Source: Progne subis subis
Taxonomy: Eukaryota; Chordata; Aves; Passeriformes; Hirundinidae
DNA: 64,000 nucleotides
Assembly: GCA_022316685.1 (NCBI GenBank)
Contig: JAKJHU010000618.1
Location: 62,001-126,000, forward strand
Direction: 5' to 3'
The notes beneath the pieces are model-generated. The model was not told the DNA's origin and made no database searches. It was given only the letters and a program-made list of their open reading frames with translations. Each line of letters starts with the position of its first letter. The stretch's first letter is position 1. Made by a program: the position numbers and the translations under genes. Below are positions 54,158 to 64,000 of this stretch, one piece after another.

Positions 54158-54559
54158 GGGAACGTTGGAGCTGCCAGCACTGTGATGTCCCAGAGAGGGG
54201 AACCTTGGGGTTGTGCCACTCCTTGCCCAGCCCCAAGAGCTCTAGCAGCGCCTGGGAATAGGGGATCCAGGGGCTGGGAGAAGAGGATACCCGGGAAAGG
54301 GGGTGCAGGGAGTGTCGGTGCAGGATAAGGGGTTTCAGGGGATCCCGGAGCTGGGGAAGGAGATGTGGGGGGTCCCAGTGCTCAGGAATGGGGATTCTAG
54401 GGGGTCCTAGGGGGGCTCCCCAAACCACTCCAAGGGGAGAGCAGGAGCTGGGTCAGGAGCTGTGGGGAGAGAAAAGGGGGTGAGCCCTGCATGGGGGGAC
54501 ATGGGGGAGTCCCACATGCTCCAGGGGTTTGGGGGGGCACGACCCCCGGGGACCCCCCT

Positions 54560-54660
54560 TCACCTTCTCCCGCAGGGGAGGCAGAGCCCCAGCCCAGGCA
54601 GACAGAGCCCAACACGAAGCCCCCGAGCCCCAGCAGCATCTTGGGGGGGCAGGAGGGGCA
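54560..54660 (-). pseudogene. MHC class II beta: MHC class II beta transmembrane exon relic (right arm)
   Basis: Minus-strand translation again gives KMLLGLGGFVLG followed by SVCLGWGS, with the same disruption of the remaining membrane segment as in the left arm. The defect therefore predates the duplication. Confidence 0.65.
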
Positions 54661-54699
54661 GGATCCGGGAAAGGACGGCGGCTGCTGGGAAGGGACTGG

Positions 54700-55830
54700 G
54701 ATGGACTGGGACAGCCTGGGATAGACTGGGACAGACTGGCATGGACTGAGACACCGGGAGACACCAGTATACACCGGAATACACCGGGGCCCGGACTGGC
54801 ACCCACTGGGAGCAGGATCAGAGCAGACTGGAACACAGCAGGACCAGAACTGGGGAACAGGGATCATCGTGGGACCAGCTGGGGTTAGACTGAGAGTGAC
54901 TGGGAAACTAGAACCTTACTGGGCCAAGTGGATGTGACTGGGAATGACTGAGTATGCTAACGGTAACTGGGATATACTGGGAGTGTCTATGAACATACTA
55001 GGGGTGACTGGGAACACATTGAGAGGGACTGGGATTGACTGGGTCTATACTGGGGGCAACCAGGATTGACTGGGACCATGCTGGGAGAGTGGGATCAGCG
55101 TGGACTCATACTGGGATCATACTTGGAATGACTGGGTCTATGCTAGGGGCCACTGAGAGCAACTGGGATCAGACTGGGAGGAACTGGGAGCTACCGAGAC
55201 AATACTGGGGGCAACTAGGATCATGATGGCATCAGAGTAGGATCATACTGGGAGGGAGTGGGTCTATGCAACTGGGATTACACTGGGGGGAAATGGGACC
55301 ATGCTGAGGACAATTGGGATCATACTGGGAGCAACTGGCACCACACTGAGTGTGACTGGGGTCATTCTGGGATCATACTGGAAGTGACTGGGAGCAGGCT
55401 GAGGGCAACTGGGACCATGTTGGGGCAACTGGGATATACAGGGAGGGACTGGAATCATGCTGGATCTGACTGGGAGTGGCTGTGAGCAACTGGAATCATG
55501 TTGGAAACTACTGGGAGCAACTGGGAGTGAGTGGAAACACACTTGGGGCAACTGGGATTTACTGGGATTCACTGGGAGTGACTGCAGTTACAGAGAAACC
55601 ATAAAGGAAGTTACAGCAATAATACTGGGAGTATCTGGGAGTGAGTGAGATCATTCTGGAATCATACTGGGAAGGACTATAGCTGTAGTGGGAGTATCTG
55701 GGATCATACTGGGGGTAACTGGAACCATCCTGGGATGGCCTGGAACTATAGTAGGTATGAATGGGAACTACTGGGATGATACTGGGATCATACTGGGATC
55801 ATACTGGGATCATACTGGGATGATACTGGG
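54700..55830. repeat. ACTGGGA minisatellite (right arm)
   Basis: Mirror copy of the 30,230-31,240 array, in units such as ACTGGGATCATACTGGGAG. It differs by a few unit insertions and substitutions from the left-arm array. Confidence 0.9.
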
Positions 55831-56642
55831 GGGTGACTGGGAGCCACAGGACCCATGCTGGGAGTGACCTGGGCCCCACTGTGGGAACTGGCCCAGCTGG
55901 GGCTCAGGGTTGTTCTCCCCCAGGGCTGCCCCGGGTCCTGCTGTCACCCCCGGCCCCACAGAGCAAGGGACAGGGGACAGCTGAGGGACACGGCACAGCC
56001 AGGGAACACGGGACAGCCAGGGAACATGGCACAGCCAGGGAACACGGCACAGCCAGGGAACACGGCCTGGCCGAGGGACACCGAAGCTCCAGCACTTTGG
56101 GCTGTTGTGCCCGGGCTGTTGCCCTTGGGCTCCCAGCACAGGCCAAGGGGGAGAATCCCCTCCACAAACTGTTGTTTGCTTGAAGCTTTGCTCTGGAACA
56201 TTCCCAAGGAGCCACCTGCAGTGGCTGGAGCCATCTGGGTGCCCGAGGCCACCAAAGCCGCTCCTGGCAGTGCCCTCCTGCCCCTGGCAGGGCAGGGAAC
56301 ACCCAAGGAAAGGCTCGTGCTGGGCTCAGGGCAGGGACAGGGCACTCCCCTGGCACTGCCACGGGCACAACAGAGCCGGCCTGGGGAAAGGATTGGCATT
56401 TGTGTCCCATGCAGTCCCAGTAGGGGTTGCTTCTCATTTCACTGCTGACATTGGATTGGTCATCGATTCAAATCATTTCCCCATGGAATTCCCATGGCTG
56501 TGGGTTGGGGAATTCTCACCTGATTGGGATGAAAGTGAAATCCAGCCATAGGAATTCCATGGGAATTTCTGCATTCCCAAGTCCTCCCATTTCTGAATCC
56601 CACATTCCCATGGGAATTCCCCTTCCCCCAGCCCACACCCAC

Positions 56643-56916
56643 CTTTGTGCTCCAGAGCCTCCTGACCATATCTGATGTATTTTGGGGCCCTTCCCCACTG
56701 GTTTGTCCCAGGTAAAGCTTCATCTGCTCCACCATGATCCCTTTGGATTCCCAGTACCTCTGGGTGATCCGGGTGGCACCGTCGGACACTGCAAAGCTCC
56801 TGGATCCCAGCTGGAAGGAGATGAAATCCCGCCCATCATAGCCGTACTGGTGGGATCCATGGATTCTCCGTTGGACAGGAGGTCAGAGCTGGAAACCACC
56901 TGCACCCTGTGGAGAT
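56643..56916 (-). pseudogene. MHC class I: MHC class I alpha-2 exon relic (right arm)
   Basis: Mirror of 29,155-29,430 but 274 bp long. It reads VVSSSDLLSNG in one frame, YGYDGRDFISFQLGSRSF in the next, and RITQRYWESK and the YIRYGQEALEHK end in others. Both arms share the same frame changes, so the exon was already dead before duplication. The start of this copy (CACAGGGTGCAG) and of the left-arm copy (CACATAGGTGCAG) differ slightly. Confidence 0.85.
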
Positions 56917-57738
56917 CTGGGAACGAGGAGAGAAGGGTCCCATGGAGTTGTGTCCCAGCCCTGGTGGAAACCAGATAGGAATCTCCCAGGACCCCGTGCA
57001 CACAGGCTTAGAGGCAGAAAGGAATGCAGGGATTGGTTTGAAAGCCTGGGAGAAACTGAGATACATAAAGTCACACAGACAGGAAGTGGGGATGTGAGTT
57101 TTAGTTTTAGGAGAGTAAAAATACACCTTAAGTGCCTTAAGCAAAGAAGAGACTGTATTAGTTGATAGAAAAGCCCTAAAGTCCAGTTTAAAGTTCCGTA
57201 GCATTACCTTGTCCAAAGTTAACTAAGTCTTAGACGCTAACATCAACATACCATAGCATTGCTGCCATTGCCAGCCAGAATAGATGGGCTGTAGGCGTAG
57301 GCCTTGTGTAAGAAATGGCAACCATTGTGAAAAAACTGTGTTAGACCAGGATAGGTGCAAAAAGACAGGAATAGCATCGTGTTTGTAGCTGATTGGATGA
57401 TTTATGAATAGAATGCATTGTACTGAGGGTGCTGCTGCTGCTGCTGCTTCTGTTGGGACATGGGGACCCTGTGCAAGAAGACATTTTACATAATGGCACG
57501 GACTGTAACACTCTGACCTTCCTGAGACTGATCTGGCCATGCCATAAAGTACTTTTCCAACAAGCAGCAGCCTCTCTTGTCCCTCGATTGGCCCGCTCAA
57601 ACTTGACAGCTGTCCATCAGCAATGTGCCCACTGCTCCTCCGTGCTGCCAGTCCTTCCCTGGCAGTGCCAGCAGGAGCTGCTTCCTGCCGCTGACTTATT
57701 AAAGAAATATGGGTATAGATCTAGTATCGACACCCAAC

Positions 57739-58432
57739 TGTGACAGACAAAAACTCTCTAACAGTTTAAAGTGTATGTTTATTACAGGCCGGCAGGCACG
57801 CGGGATATTTCCCTAATTCGCACTGCGAAATTCACAGGTAATTACAAAGCCTTTTATTTACATAAGTGTTGAATATCCAAAATACAAATGCATATTAATA
57901 CCCCTGTCACCTCCCATTCCTCACTTCGTATGCTAATTGGCAAAAAGGTTATTAAGCATGCGTACTTTGTTTCTTAATATGAGTCGAGGGGTCTATTCTG
58001 GGGAGGGGTCACCCAAAATGAGGAAGTAAGATGAGTCTTCCTCATCCTGACCTTTCTACCTTTTCAATGCAGTTCATGACAAATGATTCCTTGGTGGAAC
58101 TTACAGTTTCCTGTGTCCAATGGGTCCTTTAAGCAGGAAATCTGCAGGTATCTTATGTCCTATTTACCACATTTTGTTTTTCATTACAAGCACAACTACA
58201 TAAACATAAACCTGACAAGAAATAAGTTAAAAGATCCGGGGTAGCTTATCTAAGATCCTGGCTTCTGTTAACTGTGAACAAAGATTACCTATCTACTTCA
58301 GCTAATTCAGCAACTTATTATCTTAACTTTCCTAAAAATCCTTAGTTCCTCAAAATTAACCTCTCATCAGTATCTGTTAGAATAGGATTTTAAAGACATA
58401 TTTCATATTTAGTGTCTGAATATGCTGTAACA
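57739..58432 (-). mobile_element. LTR, minus strand, possibly with leader stub
   Basis: The element has TG...CA-type ends (TGTGACAGAC at 57,739, GCTGTAACA ending 58,432). On the minus strand AATAAACATACAC, then GTTAGAGAGTTTTTGTCTGTC resembles the R/U5 end of the 14-kb provirus LTR (AATAAACATACC, GTTAGAGGGTCTTTGTCCGTG). No target-site duplication is visible. On the minus strand it is followed by TGGGTGTCGATACTAG, a possible primer-binding site. Positions 57,587-57,738 would then be proviral leader, cut off exactly at the inverted-arm boundary. Confidence 0.55.
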
Positions 58433-60055
58433 GCCCCCCAAAAATGGCATCTGATCTATTCAGTAAGGGTTCTTATCAAATACCAAGCACACTATATCCG
58501 GCTCAGGATATTTTTTTCCTCTCCTCTTTGAGCAACCGAATAAAGTAACTTGGAGCCTTTACATTAGATCTTCAGAAGCCACAGCACTCCAAAATATTCT
58601 TTTCTTTCCAAACAAATGAAATTACCTATTTAAAGATTCTAGAGAAGACTTTTATCTTTTTTTACTTCCCAGAAATGTCTTGTCTCTCTCCACTTGAAGA
58701 ATTAAAGGAGCTTGGTTAAACAATAAAATTGCCATGAATCAGTAATAAAAACATCATACTTGTCCAAAAATATCTTTCTCAAGAATTCTTTCATTTCTCC
58801 ATAAGCACAACATCATTTTGAAATTTTTGACTGTTTGATAACAAAGTCATTATTTTGCCAGTATTTACGACTGTGCCAATGCATATAAAAGCCTATAAAT
58901 GCCTGAGACTGAACCTATAAAACTGTAAGAGCTCTTTTCCCCAGGTTTTGGAACATTCAGTTCTCTCCAAGATTGTGCCATTAAAATTACCACTCCTGCT
59001 AAAGCAAAATGGACAAGTGAAGAATGGACAAAGTGTTGCCTGCAAAGTTACAGGTTACAGCTCTTCATGTTACAAAGATTGTTGACCAAAACTGGGCTTA
59101 GCTAGAACAGAACTTGGCAGACTTCAAATTTGAAATTAGCCAAACTTCAAATCTAGATTAAAAAGAACTGATCAGAAGATTGACAAAGGAAATCACATGT
59201 ACTGCAAACAATGGAAACCTCCCCCAGTCTGTCCCTGAAGCAGACTGACCTCATGGTTAAGGTGAAGATCCTACCCGATCACTCTAATAAGCTTCTCATG
59301 TGGAGAAACATCACAGGTCAAGCTCAAACTATGTTCCAAAAGGCACAAGATGACAAAATTTCAGCCCAAACAGAGAAATGACAGCAGTAACTGTTCATTT
59401 TCTAGTGCTCTGACAGATATCCTACCCCTTCAAAGAGTTAAAGGGCTTCTAAGGGTGATTAGTGAGGGAAATCATAATAGCAAATGTCTTGATGAAGGGA
59501 GACAGGAAGAGATTGGAAATCACAAAGGTGAGAGTGGGCTCAGAGGAGAAACTGGCTGCATGTTCCCGCAAATATGGGATTTACTTCCGTGTGCTGCAGA
59601 TTGTGTTGTGGAATGAACGTGCTGATTAAACCTACAAATAAATGTTGAGTGCATGGTCATTGCAACGCAACAGGACTACTTCCAAGTGTACATACAAAGG
59701 GACTGCCAAAAGGTCTGCTAAAACTGTGTACACTTACCTAGTCAGCAAATAGGTCAGTGAACACCACTTGCTCTGGTTTTTATTAAAGGGATTGAGAATA
59801 TTTCCCAATCTTATAAGAAACATACATTTTCATTATTCTTTTGTGAGTCAGAATGAGTGCATAATAGTAGTTGGGAAAAAAAAAATAAAAAGGCATCTTA
59901 GTGTGCCTTTTTTCTTCAGCTGCTCTCTCATAATATATAACTTCAAGTTGCAGTAGGAAAAAAGGGAATAAATTGGCACATATGATATTTTATTACTGAT
60001 TTTGAAAAAAGCAACAGCAGTTTTTCATCAAACACACAGTGCCTCACACTTGTTA
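58433..60055. other. AT-rich DNA, no gene recognised
   Basis: Composition returns to about 60% AT. No exon or repeat recognised. TTTATT motifs near 59,777 and 59,988 would serve as AATAAA polyadenylation signals for the minus-strand gene whose last exon starts at 60,056. Confidence 0.45.
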
Positions 60056-61970
60056 CTATTCTTCAGGGTAATCTGGCTTGGTTCTCACTGCTGGCAATGG
60101 GATATTAGAAGTGTGACTGCCAAGATTTTGATTCTTCATTCCTCTGGGCTCCCAGCATCCCAGAATCTTGAAAGCATCAGGATCTGGGACTCCTTGGGGA
60201 TTCACACTACAGCATGACCCTGGAGCTGTGAAGCGAAATGAGCTATAAAGGAAGGACCCTGCAAGCTTTAAAAAACCCCAAAACACAGAGATGAGCTGTC
60301 AGTAAAATTCGCACAATTAAATCAGAAGATAACCTATGGTTTGTCAGAAGTTTACATAAACTGAAACACATCTCTAAAGCAGCAAGAAAGAGACATTTTT
60401 TCCATGGAAAACCACACCATTGAAAAAATACCTAGCACGCTTCAAAGCCACAATCAGTAACTGAGCAGAAATCCGGCTTTAGGTTGGAAAAGGGACTTTG
60501 TCGGTCCTTTGGTGGCTCACGCATCTCCAGTTCTGAGGACTGAAGGGATTGCAGATGACTCGCAGGAATTAATGCTCCCAGTGAGACAGAGAGAAGAGAG
60601 GGGCAGCTACATGCCACCTTTTGCTCTGGGATGAGTTTGAAAATGTACACAAAAATATCTCATGTAGAACAGAAAGACCAGGTAGTTTGGAATTTAGGAG
60701 TTGCTACATTTGGCTATGCATACAGAACCAGAATGGGCCAAACTAACTTAAGATCCATGAATTTCTGTTTAACAGGACCAGCAGTCCTACATTAGCCTTT
60801 TTCCCCACATTCTCAGACAAAAATACAATATTACATCCTGTGTCAAATGTGCTCTGTGTGTGCTGCTGGAAAACTATTCAGCTGAATTACTTTAGGAGGT
60901 AGCACTTGGGTTACAGTAAATAATGTCACATATTAAATCTCTTTTTAATGTCAGGTAATCTCTTTCCATTAAGAGGAGTCTCTCTTTAGGAAATATATCT
61001 TATTTTATCGGTCTGAACTTCAGCTGATTTTTTTTTTTTTTTTTTTTTTTTTTTACCTCTTTTTGTCCATACCCACTTCACTTTATGGCAAACTTTCAAA
61101 ACCCATGTGGCAGAATTTATGCCCACCAGAACAAGAAGCATCTAGCAAGATGAGCTACGAAGGTGCCTATACCCATAAGAATGAAACAAGGCAGGGAAAG
61201 GCTTTATTTCCTTCTCTGCTCCTGCTCTGCAAGAGCACCCATTTATTTTCCTTGCACCAAAGACAGTACCTTTGGAAGAAGCTGAACAGAATATTTATGC
61301 TGTTATCCTGCATGCAGACTCAACACTTCTCCTCTTATCACGGAACTTACCAAAAGATCACTTAAATTGATAGTCCACTGGACTTCAACAAGCTTTGCAT
61401 CAGATGAATCTTGCACAGTATCAACACCTGAGACCCCAGGTAGGAACAAGTTCCAAAATATTTAGCAAGAACTTTTTACTTAGTATTTGAAACTTTTAAA
61501 TTAAGGGCAGGAAAAGGAAAGGTGCCAAGAACAACCTTTTTCTGACATTACCTGCTTTTCCCTAACATTGCATATTTTAATAGTAAGTAGAACAGATGTT
61601 GAAATATAATCTCTCTTCCAAGAACTAAATTATAGTCCCTAGCTGTCGGGACACTAAAGTAGTAAAGAGGAGAAAATGTGCAAATAATCAAGGTACATTT
61701 TGTCCAATTTAGTTGTGATGATGCATAAAATAATATGTAAATAATTTCTATTTGGAGGAGATTGACATAACGACATTGGTATTTGCAAGCAGAGTGAGCC
61801 TGCATTGTGTAACTTGGGTTGGCAACGGAGGTAAGTGTGGTACCATTTACCTGAACATAAGAATTATATCAAGCCTACCTTCATCATCATTAACACAGCA
61901 CAAAATCAATATCAGTTAACACAAATGATAACAAGGAGATGTGATTAGTGTCAACTTGGACAGGCAATTA

Positions 61971-62006
<36 letters not shown>

Positions 62007-63954
62007 AAGGGAAATATTCTTTAGCTGTATATGAACAAAGAGGTTCTATTAACCTGGGTTTGCAATGAAGAAAATTGTCAATATTGCTACTGCAGGTCTG
62101 CAAGTAAGTTGGTGTCAATGTTGCTGAGAAAAGACCTTCATAATTAGGACAACACAGTTAGTATTGACCTGAATTTCCAATAAAAATCATGCCTGCATTT
62201 TAATTTGGAACTGTAAAAGTAATCCTTGGGCTCTACAAATGATCATATAATTAACTTGCAGTTACTTCAAATTTAGAGAATTATTTACATAATATATTAT
62301 TTTTCATACAACCATGTGCCTTTATAAATGGTGAGATTGTTTGCAGGGTTCTCAGAGGCACCCAACACCTTAAACTTCTACATGCTCCTTGCAGAAGCGT
62401 TCCCAAGGTTTCATATATTTTACTCCCATAAAAAAAAATTACTGCTTCAGAAGACTCTGCATTCTCACTCCAAATATTGGTTTCTTCATTAGAATTACTA
62501 GTTCTAGTTACTCTGTAGTTAAATCTCTATTAATAATCTCGCTATCATACCCATTTATTTTAAGTACTCTGAATGCTTCTAGCAAATGTGATCAAAAGGA
62601 TACTTACAGGGATGTAAATTGGTTGTTTAATTAGCATTATGCACTCAAATGCAAAAAAACCAAAAATGAGAAGAGTATTTAAAAATGCCACTTTTGAACT
62701 TGAGTGGGCACTTTTTTGCACTTAGCTTCTTATACAAATCCAAGTCCAATATACCAAAACTACACTCAAAGATAAGACAACAGAATTTTTTTTTTCTTAG
62801 GAAGAAAAGCACTTTTATGTGCCCTTTCCATGTTTCCTCACTACAGAAAAGGATAACATCAGTCCTGCAGCATTCTCTGTCTCCATCTGTTTTATAACAG
62901 GCTCACCTCCCTCTTCTTCTTCTGCCTCTTCCTTTTCCTCTGCACCACGAATCAAAGGTATCTCAGCTTCTGTTGTGTCTTCATGGTTCAACAGCGGATC
63001 TGAATAAATTTGATAAAAAGATAAGGAGTAAGGCTTTTCAGAATGGACATAAAAGGATTAACATCCACTAGAAACCTTGCCATTAAAAACACCGGCAGAG
63101 GAAAAGGATCTTTTCCTCCACGAGTACAAATAAAAAAGCTGTCCAAGGAAATCCAAGGGGCTCTAGTTCAGAGCAGAGCCTTGAAGTTACGGAACTTTCT
63201 GGGATTTAGCACGAAATCCCATGTGTATTTCACTCCAAGCATGGCTCTTCACCGGGACTCACTGCAATCCCAGAGACACATAGAGAGCATGCCCCATCCC
63301 TTGAAGTGCTCAAGGCCAGGTTGGATGCAGCTTGGAGCAACCTGGCCTAGTAGAAGGTGTTCCTGCCTATGGCAGGGGGGTTGGAACTAGATGATCTTTA
63401 AGGTCCCTTCAATCCCAGACATTCTATGATTCCACGATTCTACGTCAGTGTTTTTGCTTGTTAATCTTGCTTTTTGATTTCAAGACACGAGGAGTACCTC
63501 CTATTTCCATGCAGGAGCCTTGGGAATCTGACCCAGTTTTTATCTCCTCACTTGCAGAAACATCCTGTTGTCCTGTTAATACAACAAACAGAAAATGGTA
63601 TCAGGATGATGCTGTGTGCAGGCAACTGCTAAATTCATTAAAACAGAACACGAACCTCACACACAGCATCGTACTTCTAAGCCAAGCACCGCTTTTTTTT
63701 TTTTTTTCTGTTAAGTGAACAATGTAAGACACATTTTATATATGAAAATATCACTTAACAATACTAAGCATTAAGTTAGTTAAATAGGTGGACCTGCAGC
63801 ACGGAAAGTTTTCTTCTTTTGCAGCTCAGCCTTGACACTGTTTCTCATAGGAGATGTTGCAAAGCGCTGGCACTTGACCATCAGCAGAAGGAACAGAAGC
63901 ACCCCAAAGGCTTTCAGAGCCACAATAACAACAGAGCAGGACATGAGAGCAATG
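60056..63954 (-). CDS. Unrecognised single-pass membrane protein, 3' exons
   Basis: Four minus-strand exons join in phase. 63,954-63,794 encodes a transmembrane segment (CSVVIVALKAFGVLLFLLLM) then a basic KCQRF stop-transfer; donor CAG/GTCCAC. 63,572-63,498 has acceptor ATTAACAG and donor GAG/GTACTC, 75 nt, encoding QQDVSASEEIKTGSDSQG. 62,999-62,907 has acceptor TTATTCAG and donor GAG/GTGAGC, 93 nt, encoding DPLLNHEDTTEAEIPLIRG and an acidic run. 60,225-60,056 has acceptor CTTCACAG, encodes APGSCCSVNPQGV and ends PDYPEE with TAG. All three internal junctions are phase 1, common in surface-receptor tails. An alternative last exon (about 60,545-60,432, ELEMREPPKDRQSPF, ending FEAC) also fits phase 1. 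The extracellular part would lie beyond the window. I cannot name the family. Confidence 0.55.
60800..62900. other. Intron of the right-end gene; poly-T and poly-A runs
   Basis: AT-rich DNA between the two last proposed exons. Poly-T at 61,029-61,055 and poly-A at 61,977-62,004 are the only notable features; either could be the tail of an old retroposed element. No exon recognised. Confidence 0.5.
63295..63444 (+). mobile_element. CR1 LINE 3' end
   Basis: CATCCCTTGAAGTGCTCAAG, GGTTGGATGCAGCTTGGAGC, GGTTGGAACTAGATGATCTT and AAGGTCCC followed by ATTCTATGATTCCACGATTC are the diagnostic 3' end of chicken-repeat-1 elements, including the short ATTCTATG microsatellite tail. It is 5'-truncated to about 150 bp, as most CR1 copies are, and lies in the intron between the 63,498-63,572 and 62,907-62,999 exons of the right-end gene. 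Confidence 0.93.
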
Positions 63955-64000
63955 CTATGCACCCAGGATCAGTATGGCTAAACATGTTTAGAAACACGTC

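Larger units (their letters stand above)
54158..57586 (-). repeat. Right arm of the inverted duplication
   Basis: Reverse complement of 28,498-31,900 over its whole length, with small indels. It contains mirror copies of the class II transmembrane relic (54,560-54,655), the CCCAGT minisatellite (as ACTGGGA units, 54,700-55,830) and the class I alpha-2 relic (56,643-56,916). Confidence 0.95.

Noticed and set aside
28498..57586. Idea that the two arms are functional MHC class I genes
   Set aside because: Only one exon per arm is present and both copies share the same frameshifts.

Overview
The window looks like avian nuclear DNA, most likely from a passerine. The evidence is a chicken-repeat-1 (CR1) LINE tail at 63.3 kb, bird-type endogenous retroviruses and solo LTRs, passerine-style MHC class I and class II fragments, and long GC-rich minisatellites filling introns, as seen on very small bird chromosomes. 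All identifications come from reading translations by eye against remembered families; no database search was possible.

Left part (1-14 kb): a frameshifted glypican-5-like exon on the minus strand, a 1.34-kb repeat unit that recurs at 31.8 kb, two eIF4A-like exon relics separated by a G-rich minisatellite, a 9-bp/45-bp hierarchical minisatellite, and a decayed HARBI1-like (Harbinger transposase-derived) gene on the minus strand. From 14,034 to 21,055 lies a degenerate gammaretrovirus-like provirus with two LTRs of about 96% identity. Its 3' LTR ends 161 bp before the start codon of a heat-shock-factor-like gene (21,216-24,301, three exons, open frame), the best-preserved coding gene in the window.

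Middle (28-58 kb): two 3.4-kb arms (28,498-31,900 and 54,158-57,586) are inverted copies of each other. Each carries a broken MHC class I alpha-2 exon, a minisatellite and an MHC class II beta transmembrane-like exon. Between the arms are a further class I remnant (promoter motifs, exon 1 start, alpha-2 exon), flotillin-1-like exon relics with part of one exon present three times, a GGAGA microsatellite, two solo LTRs with clear target-site duplications, and a cohesin STAG3-like gene on the plus strand (promoter about 40.5 kb, exons 43.7-53.7 kb). The STAG3-like copy lacks exons for a large N-terminal block, has internal exon duplications and a frameshift, and stops where a reversed retroviral pol fragment begins, so it reads as a pseudogene or a rearranged copy.

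Right part (57.6-64 kb): a minus-strand LTR, then more AT-rich DNA. This holds four phase-compatible minus-strand exons of an unrecognised single-pass membrane protein, with a CR1 element in one of its introns.

The MHC class I, class II and FLOT1-like pieces point to an MHC-linked region that has been repeatedly duplicated, inverted and invaded by retroviruses. Only the HSF-like gene and the right-end membrane-protein gene look possibly functional.
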